Source: DAOTXK01 sp034435395
Lineage (GTDB): Bacteria; Chloroflexota; Anaerolineae; Aggregatilineales; Ch27
DNA: 14,376 bases
Assembly (NCBI GenBank): GCA_034435395.1
Contig: DAOTXK010000062.1
Location: forward strand, 1 to 14,376
Reading direction: 5' to 3'
A model generated the notes under the pieces. It searched no databases. It was given only the letters and a program-made list of their open reading frames with translations, and was not told where the DNA came from. Both the position numbers and the translations under genes were made by a program. Below, piece after piece: positions 1 to 7,192 of this stretch. Within the stretch, counting starts at the first letter, position 1; every line of letters starts with the position of its first letter.

Positions 1-1504
1 CAATCGCGTCGTACTCGGCATTGGAGAAGTGGTTGTCCGGATCGTTCGACGAATGGAACACGTCGTAGAGCCAGTTGTTGGTGTCCGGATAGTCGAAGCA
101 CCACCCGGCGCGGTAGACATCGGCGTCCCGGCGCAGGTCCAGATAGGTGGCGAAGTCCTGGACGGCGATCTGCACGTTCACGCCCAGCGTCTCCAGCCAC
201 ATCTGCTGGATGGCCTGGGCGATGGCGGCGTGCAGCTCGCTCTCGTTGTGCAGGATGGTCACCTGCACGGTGGCCGGATCGGTGCCGGTGTCCTGCAGGT
301 ACTCATCCCACAGCGCCCTGGCCCCTTCCGGATCGGTATGGATGGCGTAATCCGGGTAGTCCTCCTGGTGCGGGGCGGCGACCATATTGGGCAGGGTGAA
401 AAAGCCGGCTGGCCGCTCGCCACGGCGGGTGATGTTCTCCACGATGGCCTGGCGGTCGATGGCCATGGAGAAGGCGCGCACCACACGGGGGTCCTGGAAG
501 AGTTCCAGATTCTGGTTGAAGCCGTAGTAATAGGTGCAGGTGCCGAAGTCCTCGTGGAGCATCTGGCTCAGGTTGGCGTCGGCCCGGATGCGGTCGACGG
601 CGCTGACCGGCACCTCGGAGACATCCAGCTCGCCGGCCTCAAAGGCGGCCAGTTGCGGGCTGGTGTCCAGGATCATAAACACGACCTCGTCGATCTGGGG
701 CTGGGGGATGGAGTCGGTGCCCGGCCAGAAGGGGTTTTTGATCAGGGTCAGGCTCTCGTCGTGGACCCAGCTCTTGACCGCCCAGGGGCCGTAGGTGGCG
801 ATGTTCTCCGCCTCGATCCAGAAGTCGCCGACTTCCTCGATCAGCCAGGTCGGCTCAGCGGTGGTGATCCACATGGCGATGATGCTCTCCACCACCACCG
901 AGGCCCGGGGGGTGACCAGTTCCAGCGTGTAGTCATCCACCGCCCGGACGCCCACGGCTTCGATCAGGGCCGCCCGCTCCTCATCGCTGGCATCCGGGTC
1001 GCTGTTGGCGAATTCGACGCCGCCGACCACCCAGGGAGCCAGGATACCGGAGTAGTCCGAGGCCACACGCGGATCGAGCGTGCGGATGAAGGTGGTGACG
1101 AAGTTCTGAGCGGTCACGTAGCGCGGGTTGCCGGCGTCATCGAAGACCTGCTCCACCTGGTCGGTATCCGGGTTGTAGCGCACCCACGGCACCTCCGGCA
1201 TGATGTGGAAGGTGTAGACCAGCCCATCGTCGGAGACTTCCCAGGTGGCCATGCCCGGCTGGACGACCACATCCTCTTCGTGGAGCCGCCCCAGTTCAGG
1301 GAAGATCTCGGTGATCACCTGAACGGACGGCACGTCGCGCGCCTGCGAGGGGTCCAGGGTGGGGATGTCGGTGGCGCCCATCTGACGGCCGGTGCGGATG
1401 ACGATCTTCTCGCTTTCCTGGGCGGTGACCCCGCTCACCAGGGCCAGCAGGGAAGCCAGCAACACGGCGAGCAGAACCAAACGGCGTAAGTGTAGGGTCC
1501 TCAT
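1..1504 (-). CDS. ABC transporter oligopeptide-binding protein (SBP family 5), C-terminus cut by window edge
   Basis: This extracellular solute-binding protein would capture peptides or similar ligands for an ABC importer. I translated the minus strand from the ATG at 1504-1502; the frame stays open for 501 codons to the window edge, so about the last 40-100 residues are missing. Residues 1-28 look like a signal peptide: basic MRTLHLRR, then a leucine-rich core and VTA-Q as a likely signal peptidase I site. No lipobox cysteine is visible. Family 5 features follow: DIPTLDPSQARD near the start, a WxVSDDGLVYTFH stretch, FEAGELDVSEVP, and RAFSMAIDRQAIVENI in the C-terminal half. A purine-rich Shine-Dalgarno GGAGGAGAG lies at 1513-1521. 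The permease and ATPase genes are not in view. The family is sure; the substrate is not. Confidence 0.9.
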   Translation of the reverse strand, partial: MRTLHLRRLVLLAVLLASLLALVSGVTAQESEKIVIRTGRQMGATDIPTLDPSQARDVPSVQVITEIFPELGRLHEEDVVVQPGMATWEVSDDGLVYTFHIMPEVPWVRYNPDTDQVEQVFDDAGNPRYVTAQNFVTTFIRTLDPRVASDYSGILAPWVVGGVEFANSDPDASDEERAALIEAVGVRAVDDYTLELVTPRASVVVESIIAMWITTAEPTWLIEEVGDFWIEAENIATYGPWAVKSWVHDESLTLIKNPFWPGTDSIPQPQIDEVVFMILDTSPQLAAFEAGELDVSEVPVSAVDRIRADANLSQMLHEDFGTCTYYYGFNQNLELFQDPRVVRAFSMAIDRQAIVENITRRGERPAGFFTLPNMVAAPHQEDYPDYAIHTDPEGARALWDEYLQDTGTDPATVQVTILHNESELHAAIAQAIQQMWLETLGVNVQIAVQDFATYLDLRRDADVYRAGWCFDYPDTNNWLYDVFHSSNDPDNHFSNAEYDAI

Positions 1505-1543
1505 AAGCTATTCTCTCCTCCAAGAAACGTGTACGGTGAATAG

Positions 1544-1549
1544 AGTATA
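1544..1549 (-). promoter_or_regulatory. possible -10 box for the binding-protein gene
   Basis: The minus strand reads TATACT (5 of 6 to the sigma-70 consensus), about 40 bp upstream of the start codon at 1504, with the SD between. I could not find a convincing -35 at normal spacing, so this is tentative. Confidence 0.3.
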
Positions 1550-1617
1550 ACGTAAAACATCTGTCTGGCGAGAGGTTGGTTGGCATTCGTAAAGCCGTCT
1601 TTTTGGCCAGCGGCCGG

Positions 1618-1648
1618 TTGTCAAATCGGGTTCGATCTGCGGTATCAT
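1618..1648 (+). promoter_or_regulatory. possible sigma-70-type promoter for the phosphodiesterase gene
   Basis: TTGTCA (1618-1623) and TATCAT (1643-1648) each match 5 of 6 consensus bases, but the 19-bp spacer is longer than the usual 17. Transcription would begin about 60 bp before the ATG at 1714. It lies in the 209-bp divergent intergenic region shared with the binding-protein gene. Confidence 0.3.
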
Positions 1649-1713
1649 TGGCCTTCCCTGGCGCGTTTGGCGTCCTGGGCGGTTAGAAAAACGTTCGCGA
1701 GGAGTCCCCAGCC

Positions 1714-3036
1714 ATGACCTTCACCCTGCAGGCCGCCGCCGACGCCCTTGAGCGCCGCCTCCGCGCCCACCGCCTCCTGGACCTGCCCGTCCCCTGGGCG
1801 GACGAGGTGATCTTCCCCGATTATGGGGGCCTCTCTATCTATAATGTCGCCCACACGGTCGCCCGCCTGTTGGGGGCGGACCTGCCCGACAGCGCCCCGC
1901 TGGACGACGCCGTGTGGGGCGGGGACCCGCCGGAAGGGACGGTCGACCGGGTGGTGTTGATCCTCTCCGACGGCCTGGGCTACCGCTGGCTGGGCGGCTA
2001 TATGGCCGGGGACGACGACCTGCGGGCGGCCGTTTACGATCTGACCGACGGGCGCGGCCCCCTGCCGCTGACCGCCACCTGTCCCAGCACCACCGCCACC
2101 GCCCTGACCACGCTGTGGACCGGGGCCAGCCCGGCCCGGCACGGCCTGATGAGCTTCCGCGTTTACCTGCGCGAAATTTCCACCCTGGCCATCCCCTTGT
2201 TCTGGCAGCCGGTGGCCGGGAACCATCCGCGCGGCTCGCTGAGCCAGTACGGCCTCGACCCGGCGGCGTTTGTGCCGGTGCCAGGGCTGGTGGAGCGCCT
2301 GGCGGCGGCGGGGGTGCCCACCTACGTCTTCCTGCGGCACGATTTCCTCAACAGCGGCTTCTCGCTCATCCTGCACCGGGGGCTGACCGAGGCCGGGGCG
2401 CGCCCGCACATGAACAGCTCCGACATCTGGCCGCGCCTGCGGGAGTTGCTGGCGGAAACCGCCGGGCAGCGCTGTTACATCGCCGTCTACTGGGATCAGG
2501 TCGATACCCTCAGCCACGCCTATGGCTCCGGCAACGCCTACATCCACCACGAGGTCCGGCGGCAACTGGCCGACCTGCGCGCCGTGCTGGCCGACGACTC
2601 GGTGCGGGATGGGCGGACGCTGGTCCTGTTGCTGGCCGACCATGGACATGCCAACACGCCTCACGTCCTCAACGTCAGGGCTGAGCCGCGCGCCGCGCCC
2701 ATTTATGACGCGCTGCACGGCTTCATGAGCGGCGAGGGCCGCCTGCCGTACCTGCACCTCCGCGCCGGTTTTCGCCAGGCCGTGATCGACTGCCTGGAAG
2801 CCGCCTTCGCCGACTGCCTGGCCTGGATCGATCCCGCCGCCGCGCTGGAGGCGGGGCTGTTCGGCCCCGGCCCATCCTACGCGGAGGTGCCCCACCGGCT
2901 GGGTGACCTGATCCTGGTGCCGCGCCTGGGCTGGAAGCTCGACGACGGCAGCGGGCCGCCCGGCCAGATGATGAGCAGCCACGGCGGCCTGTCCGATTGG
3001 GAGATGCTGGTGCCGCTGCTGTGGAAGCGGCTGTGA
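1714..3036 (+). CDS. AlkP-superfamily phosphodiesterase/nucleotide pyrophosphatase-like protein
   Basis: This 440-residue protein is a probable two-metal phosphodiesterase or phosphatase of the alkaline phosphatase superfamily (type I phosphodiesterase/NPP branch). The full set of expected metal and nucleophile positions is visible: Asp86 in LILSDGLG; the nucleophile Thr127 (or Thr126) in CPSTTATALTTLWTG; Asp264 and His268 in WDQVDTLSHAYG; Asp309-His310 in LLADHGH; and His423 in MMSSHGGLS. There is no signal peptide or membrane segment, so it is likely cytoplasmic. The start has GAGGAG at 1699-1704, 9 bp upstream. It is transcribed away from the binding-protein gene, with a nitroreductase 88 bp downstream. 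The substrate cannot be told from the sequence; phosphonate hydrolase or phosphoglycerol-type activities remain possible. Confidence 0.88.
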   Translation: MTFTLQAAADALERRLRAHRLLDLPVPWADEVIFPDYGGLSIYNVAHTVARLLGADLPDSAPLDDAVWGGDPPEGTVDRVVLILSDGLGYRWLGGYMAGDDDLRAAVYDLTDGRGPLPLTATCPSTTATALTTLWTGASPARHGLMSFRVYLREISTLAIPLFWQPVAGNHPRGSLSQYGLDPAAFVPVPGLVERLAAAGVPTYVFLRHDFLNSGFSLILHRGLTEAGARPHMNSSDIWPRLRELLAETAGQRCYIAVYWDQVDTLSHAYGSGNAYIHHEVRRQLADLRAVLADDSVRDGRTLVLLLADHGHANTPHVLNVRAEPRAAPIYDALHGFMSGEGRLPYLHLRAGFRQAVIDCLEAAFADCLAWIDPAAALEAGLFGPGPSYAEVPHRLGDLILVPRLGWKLDDGSGPPGQMMSSHGGLSDWEMLVPLLWKRL

Positions 3037-3054
3037 GGGGCGCGCCGGGAAATC

Positions 3055-3108
3055 TGTGGATAACCGGCGGCCAGCCGGTGGATAAGTGGGTGATAACGTT
3101 GTGAATAG
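3055..3108. promoter_or_regulatory. cluster of DnaA-box-like 9-mers with a central hairpin
   Basis: TGTGGATAA at 3055-3063 is the exact complement of the consensus DnaA box TTATCCACA. GGTGGATAA at 3077-3085 matches 8 of 9. Weaker matches follow at 3088-3096 (GGGTGATAA, 6 of 9) and 3100-3108 (TGTGAATAG, 7 of 9). All face the same way, with offsets of 22, 11 and 12 bp, close to whole helical turns. The first two flank the inverted repeat CCGGC-GGCCA-GCCGG (3064-3078). Binding by DnaA is inference. Confidence 0.4.
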
Positions 3109-3110
3109 CC

Positions 3111-3118
3111 GGAAGGAG
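3111..3118 (+). promoter_or_regulatory. Shine-Dalgarno that fixes the nitroreductase start
   Basis: GGAAGGAG ends 6 bp before the ATG at 3125. It lies inside the 13-residue upstream extension of the open frame (from 3086), so the shorter start is preferred. The shorter protein also begins where the nitroreductase fold begins. Confidence 0.65.
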
Positions 3119-3124
3119 ACCAGC

Positions 3125-3643
3125 ATGGACGTGTGGGAGGCCATCACCGGCAAGCGGGCCATCCGCCAGTTCCGGGGCGACCCGCTGCCGGAAGAGGCCG
3201 TGCGCCGCATCCTGGACGCCGGGCGACGGGCGCAAAGCGCCAAAAACTCGCAGCCCTGGGACTTCATCGCCGTGCAGGACCGGGCCAGGCTGGAGGCCCT
3301 GTCCCGGTGCGGGGAGTGGCTGGGGCATGTGGCGGGCGCGGCGCTGGCCGTGGCCATCGTCACGCCGTCGCCGACGGACAACGAGCGATACCCCTGGCAC
3401 ATGTTCGACGCCGGGCAGTGCGCCGCTTACATGCAGCTGGCCGCTCACGCCATCGGCGTCGCCTCCTGCCTGGGGTCGGTCTACGAGGAGGAGCAGGCCC
3501 GCCAGGTATTGGGCTTCCCGGCGGACCGGTCGCTGCGTATCGTGATCGCGTTTGGCTACCCGGCCCCCGACGCCCGGAGTCGCGGCCTGGGCCGGGAGGG
3601 CCGCCGCCCCTTTGACGCCGTCGTCCACTGGGAGCGGTGGTGA
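3125..3643 (+). CDS. nitroreductase-family FMN-dependent oxidoreductase
   Basis: This 172-residue protein should bind FMN and use NAD(P)H to reduce nitro, quinone or enone-type substrates, acting as a soluble homodimer. Family landmarks in order: the phosphate-binding KRAIRQF at residues 10-16, NSQPWDF at 41-47, the helix DAGQCAAYMQLAAHAIGVAS at 95-114 followed by CLGS, and IAFGYP at 141-146 before a basic C-terminus. The length is typical of the short nitroreductases. It lies downstream of the phosphodiesterase on the same strand and converges with the DinB gene. Any link to the DnaA-box-like cluster just upstream is unproven. The exact substrate is unknown. Confidence 0.9.
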   Translation: MDVWEAITGKRAIRQFRGDPLPEEAVRRILDAGRRAQSAKNSQPWDFIAVQDRARLEALSRCGEWLGHVAGAALAVAIVTPSPTDNERYPWHMFDAGQCAAYMQLAAHAIGVASCLGSVYEEEQARQVLGFPADRSLRIVIAFGYPAPDARSRGLGREGRRPFDAVVHWERW

Positions 3644-3650
3644 GGGGGGT

Positions 3651-3672
3651 GGCAGCAGCCGCCGAAGCTGCC
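3651..3672. terminator. candidate hairpin between convergent genes
   Basis: GGCAGC (3651-3656) pairs with GCTGCC (3667-3672) around a 10-nt loop, in the 48-bp gap between the convergent nitroreductase and DinB genes. There is no T-run on either side, so intrinsic termination is only a guess from position. Confidence 0.25.
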
Positions 3673-3691
3673 CATCAGCCGGGGCGAACGC

Positions 3692-4150
3692 TCACCCGCC
3701 CCGGCGGGCGAGAATCGAGTCGGCGTGAGTCTGCTCGTGGTAGGCGATGATGGTGATCATCTCGCTGATCGTGCCGTGCTGCCGCCAGGGGAATTGTAGC
3801 TCCTCATCCAGCCCTTCCGGCGGGGTGTCTGCCAGAGCGGCTTTGAGGTCCTGGCGGGCGGCCTCGTTTTCGGCGATCACCTCCGCCAGCGGCAGATCGG
3901 CCCGCGCCGCCACCGCCTGCGCATTGAAGTCGTCCATGCTGCGGTAATGGGAGAGATCGTACTGCTTCCCGGCGATGAACAGGCGCAGGGCCTCGGTGGT
4001 GACCTGGTCCCAGGCGGTGAGGTGGGCGATCACGTCCTTCACCGTCCAGCCCGGCGAGACCTCCAGCGCGGGATCAACAGCCTTCAGCGCCGCCTGCGTG
4101 CGGGCGCGTGCCTCGTCCAGCAGGCGGGCCAGACCCGATTTGTCGGCCAT
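3692..4150 (-). CDS. DinB-family (ClbS/DfsB-like) four-helix-bundle protein
   Basis: This is a 152-residue DinB/YfiT-superfamily protein, expected to be a metal-binding four-helix bundle. The three canonical histidine ligands are present: His43 in VIAHLTAWD, and His138 and His142 in AYHEQTHAD. The GWTVKDVIAHLTAWD start and the length suit the ClbS/DfsB subgroup. Known relatives are thiol-dependent transferases, and ClbS is a cyclopropane hydrolase that protects from colibactin; a detoxifying role here is inference. I chose the ATG at 4150 over an in-frame start at 4222, because AAAGGGGG lies 5 bp before it (4156-4163) and the fold begins there; the longer form would also overlap the kinase gene by 4 bp. 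It is the last gene of the minus-strand run, 68 bp after the kinase. Confidence 0.85.
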   Translation of the reverse strand: MADKSGLARLLDEARARTQAALKAVDPALEVSPGWTVKDVIAHLTAWDQVTTEALRLFIAGKQYDLSHYRSMDDFNAQAVAARADLPLAEVIAENEAARQDLKAALADTPPEGLDEELQFPWRQHGTISEMITIIAYHEQTHADSILARRGG

Positions 4151-4218
4151 GTCTTCCCCCTTTCGGCGTCTCCAGCCCAAACTCAACCGATTTCCAGGCG
4201 GGGCGATGGTGAGAACCC

Positions 4219-5223
4219 TCACAACGCCTGATCCAGCTGATGGGCCGCCTCGACAATGTTGCCCGGTTCAAACATCCCCCTGAACCATTCGACGGAATCC
4301 TGCTTGGTTTCGTCGTTCACGTCCATCAAAAACACCCGTTCGCCAAAACCGCCGATGTCCTCCACCGCCCGCGCATAACAGTAATAAGCCAGCGTCGGCA
4401 GATCAAGGGCCGTTTTCCCATAACCCTGGAAAAACAAGGCGGTTTCCCGTTCGCCAGGCGCAAAGCCGCCCGCCATCACAAACATCAGGTCGCGCTCTCT
4501 GGGCGCTAAAACCGGCTGATCCCAATCCACGATAAACAGTCGGCCCTGGGAGTCAATCAGCAGATTGGCGGTGTGAATATCCGCATGGCACAACACCCAA
4601 TCCCCTGATTTATCCTGAAGCATGGCACCCAACTGCTCGGCCCGAACCACCAGTCTGTCAATCGCCTGATGCCGGTCGGCCCAAAACGCCGCGAGTTGGC
4701 GTTCCACCGGGTTGTCATAGACCCGGTTTCCCACCGTTGCCTGGAGCTGCGCAACGATGGCCCGCCATTTGGGATGCAGGGTGAAGGTCTCTTGGGGCAC
4801 CTGGTTCCGCAGGTCGGCAGGCAGCCGGGCGGTGTGAATCTGTTTTAAGGCAGCGCCGAACGCGATCCACTGGCTGTCCGACAGTCCGACTTCCATGCCG
4901 ACTTCGCCGTCAATGAAGGGATAAAGAATCAGGGTGAAGTTTTCCACCCTGTCCCATAGCTCCCGGGTGACGGTCGGGAGCGGGGCGACGACGGCCTCGA
5001 TCCCCTGCGCTTTGAGGTAGCACGGCAGGCGGACGCTCAGTTCATCGAGGGGTTCGCGCTTCACCTTGAGGAAGTAGTCTGACCCACCGGCGTGGACCCG
5101 GTAAACCCCCGCCTGCGAGTCGTACCCCAGTGGGAGGAACGTCAGCCCGGTCACGGCCAGGCCATACCTGTCCCTCAACCGGGCGATGATGGTTTCGTCT
5201 GCGATGGGTAGCTGTTCCAGCAT
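4219..5223 (-). CDS. APH(9)-like aminoglycoside phosphotransferase-family kinase
   Basis: This 334-residue small-molecule kinase has the protein-kinase-like APH fold. Visible features: the ATP-binding lysine in YFLKVK (Lys53), the catalytic loop HADIHTAN (His213, Asp215, Asn220), and the metal-binding Asp233 in FIVDWDQP, followed by LAPRERDLMF. That last pattern recalls the spectinomycin kinase APH(9)-Ia. Resistance is not implied, since most environmental members have unknown substrates. It starts 9 bp after the LLM gene stop, so it is probably co-transcribed. Its base composition differs: 4561-4620 is 30/60 G+C, against 47/60 at 5581-5640 in the upstream gene. This suggests separate origin. 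Its SD is weak. Confidence 0.87.
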   Translation of the reverse strand: MLEQLPIADETIIARLRDRYGLAVTGLTFLPLGYDSQAGVYRVHAGGSDYFLKVKREPLDELSVRLPCYLKAQGIEAVVAPLPTVTRELWDRVENFTLILYPFIDGEVGMEVGLSDSQWIAFGAALKQIHTARLPADLRNQVPQETFTLHPKWRAIVAQLQATVGNRVYDNPVERQLAAFWADRHQAIDRLVVRAEQLGAMLQDKSGDWVLCHADIHTANLLIDSQGRLFIVDWDQPVLAPRERDLMFVMAGGFAPGERETALFFQGYGKTALDLPTLAYYCYARAVEDIGGFGERVFLMDVNDETKQDSVEWFRGMFEPGNIVEAAHQLDQAL

Positions 5224-5232
5224 CAGGATTCT

Positions 5233-6123
5233 CTAGGCGAGCGTCGGCGGCCCGGCCAGCACCCGCGCCCGCATCCGCTCCACCGGCCAGGGGCCTTCGT
5301 CTTCCTCCGACCAGCCGAAGACCCAGGGCGTGACCTGCTCCAGCCACCAGGTGACGCCCGCCTCGGCATACGGGGCGACGATGGCCGCGTCCGCCGCCGG
5401 GTCGCCGCCGGGGGTGATGCCGGCGTGGATGAAGTCGAACGGCGTGTCTCCCCTCCCCAGAGCCTGGCGCTGCTGGCGGACGAAGGCGACCGCCTCGCGC
5501 ATCAGCTCCACCGACATCATCCGGTCGAAGGCAAAGTGGTCGCGGTCGATGGGGAAGTAACCATCCCAGCGGGCGGCGCGGCGGGCGGGCTTGCGGTTGG
5601 GCCACTGGCCGCCCACCCAGATGGGGATGCGGGGCCGCTGGGCGGGCGGCGGGATGAAGTGGGCCTCCCGGACCGTGTAGTGCGCCCCGGCGTAGCTAAA
5701 CGGCTCCCCGGACCACAACCCGGTCAGCACGTCCAGCCCTTCGTCCAGCATCTCGCCGCGCCGGTGGGGGCTGGGTTCGTCGCCCAGGTTTTCCCATTCG
5801 CCCGGCCCTTCGCCGGTGCCCACGCCGATCACCAGCCGCCCGCCGGACAGCCGGTCCAGCGAGGCGGTCTCGCGGGCGTATTTCCAGGGGCGGCGGCGGG
5901 GCAGCGGCGTCACCAGGATGCCGAGGCGGAGGCGGGCCGTGTGCAGGGCGATGGCCGTCAGCGCCACCGTCGGATCGAGCAGCGGCGTGGTCCAGTGGGG
6001 CACCACCGCATCCCAGATAAAAAAGCCATCCCAGCCGGCAGCTTCCGCGTCGCCGGCCAGGGCGGCCAGCCGACGGGCATCGGCGTAGTCCCCCAGCGGG
6101 GCGACCTGAATGCCATAATGCAT
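5233..6123 (-). CDS. LLM-class F420/FMN-dependent oxidoreductase
   Basis: This 296-residue protein is a luciferase-like TIM-barrel monooxygenase or F420-dependent reductase. It shows the family opening MHYGIQVAPLGDY, the segment LGILVTPLPRRRPW with the following helix through ASLDRLSGGRLVIGVGTG (residues 67-104), and IPIWVGG (166-172) leading to a flavin or F420 phosphate-binding region. Whether the cofactor is F420 or FMN is not decidable by eye. A strong SD, the complement of CACCTCCT (6128-6135), supports the start. It follows the epimerase by 31 bp and precedes the kinase by 9 bp, so it belongs to the run. Confidence 0.9.
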   Translation of the reverse strand: MHYGIQVAPLGDYADARRLAALAGDAEAAGWDGFFIWDAVVPHWTTPLLDPTVALTAIALHTARLRLGILVTPLPRRRPWKYARETASLDRLSGGRLVIGVGTGEGPGEWENLGDEPSPHRRGEMLDEGLDVLTGLWSGEPFSYAGAHYTVREAHFIPPPAQRPRIPIWVGGQWPNRKPARRAARWDGYFPIDRDHFAFDRMMSVELMREAVAFVRQQRQALGRGDTPFDFIHAGITPGGDPAADAAIVAPYAEAGVTWWLEQVTPWVFGWSEEDEGPWPVERMRARVLAGPPTLA

Positions 6124-6127
6124 GATT

Positions 6128-6135
6128 CACCTCCT
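6128..6135 (-). promoter_or_regulatory. near-perfect Shine-Dalgarno for the LLM gene
   Basis: The minus strand reads AGGAGGTG, ending 4 bp before the ATG at 6123. It is the strongest ribosome binding site in this operon and suggests the LLM gene is translated independently of the epimerase upstream. Confidence 0.7.
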
Positions 6136-6154
6136 CCCCTGATGACCAGTTCGC

Positions 6155-7192
6155 TCACGCTTCGGCAGGGCTGACGCCCAGGCCCGGCCCTTCCGGCAGG
6201 ATCACCTGGCCCGCCGCCAATCGCAGGCCGCGATAGGGATCGTTGGTGATCAGCAGATTGCCATCCAGGTCGGCGTAGTCGACCAGGGGGGCCAAGTGGG
6301 CAGCGGCGGTCACGGCCACCGAACTCTCCACCATGCAGCCGATCATCACCCGCAGGCCATAGGCGCGGGCCAGGGCGATCATCTGGCGGGCCGGGCGCAG
6401 GCCGCCGCATTTGGCCAGTTTGATGTTGATGCCGTCCACCAGCCCGACCAGGGGCGGGACGCTGTCCACCCCCTGCACGGATTCGTCGGCGATCAGCGGC
6501 AGGTGGTCAGGGGGCAGGGACTGGCGCAGCGTCCGCCAGCCGTCCAGGTCATGGCGGGCCACCGGCTGCTCGACGAAGATCACGCCCAGCTCCGGCAGGC
6601 GGGGGATGATGGTCAGCGCGTCCGCCGCCGACCAGCCGCCGTTGGCGTCCACGCAGAACTGCCCGTCCAGCTCCTGGCGGGCGAGGTGCACCATCCGCAG
6701 GTCGGCGTCCAGGTCGCCGCCCCCCAGCTTGAGCTTCACCAGGCCGTACTGCTGGGCGGCGCGCACGCGGGCGCGGTAGTCGGACTCGTCGTCGGCCATG
6801 GACACGGTGAACGAGCTGCGCGGGCAGCGGGCCGGGTTGAGGCCCCACAGGCGGTAGAGCGGGTGGCCGAGCCGCTGGCCCCACAGGTCGTGCAGGGCCA
6901 TGTCCACCGCCGCGCGGGCCGCCGCCGACTCGGTGGGCGGCAGCCGGTCGAGCATATCCTCCAGCCAGAGCGGCTCATCGCCGAGGGCCTCGGCCAGCGC
7001 CGGGTCGGTCAGGTAGCCGAGCAGGCGGGCGGTCGTCTCGCCGTAGTAGGGCACGGCGGCGGCTTCCCCCACGCCGACCAGCCCGCCGTGGGCGATGCGT
7101 ACCAGCACGTTTTCGCGGACGGTGGTCGCGCCATAGGATAGCTTAAACGGTTTTTCCAGGTGTAAGGTCAGTTCCTGCGCGGTGATGTTCAT
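6155..7192 (-). CDS. dipeptide epimerase (enolase superfamily, L-Ala-D/L-Glu epimerase-like)
   Basis: This 345-residue member of the muconate-lactonizing subgroup of the enolase superfamily should abstract an alpha proton and epimerise a dipeptide. Catalytic lysines lie in KLKLG (Lys153 and Lys155) and in NIKLAKCGG (Lys258/Lys261), with Mg2+ ligands Asp182 (VDANGGW), Glu208 (VEQP) and Asp236 (ADES). DLDG at residues 308-311 matches the DxD element that binds the dipeptide amino end in known L-Ala-D/L-Glu epimerases, which favours this over muconate cycloisomerase or o-succinylbenzoate synthase. Its ATG shares ATGA with the stop of the upstream Gfo/Idh gene, a sign of translational coupling. 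The exact dipeptide is unknown. Confidence 0.88.
   Translation of the reverse strand: MNITAQELTLHLEKPFKLSYGATTVRENVLVRIAHGGLVGVGEAAAVPYYGETTARLLGYLTDPALAEALGDEPLWLEDMLDRLPPTESAAARAAVDMALHDLWGQRLGHPLYRLWGLNPARCPRSSFTVSMADDESDYRARVRAAQQYGLVKLKLGGGDLDADLRMVHLARQELDGQFCVDANGGWSAADALTIIPRLPELGVIFVEQPVARHDLDGWRTLRQSLPPDHLPLIADESVQGVDSVPPLVGLVDGINIKLAKCGGLRPARQMIALARAYGLRVMIGCMVESSVAVTAAAHLAPLVDYADLDGNLLITNDPYRGLRLAAGQVILPEGPGLGVSPAEA

Noticed and set aside
29..1489. 486-codon open frame on the plus strand
   Set aside because: It is antisense to the peptide-binding protein, its translation is Val/Gly/His/Asp-rich without any domain, and the minus strand gives clear family 5 features. Long antisense frames are normal at this GC.
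3055..3108. Replication origin
   Set aside because: The gap is only 88 bp, with no AT-rich unwinding region and no dnaA/dnaN/gyrase genes nearby; only the box cluster is kept as an observation.
1645..3402. 585-codon open frame on the minus strand
   Set aside because: It runs antisense across the phosphodiesterase and nitroreductase genes, and is Gln/Gly/Pro/Ala-rich with no fold. Both plus-strand genes have complete catalytic motifs.
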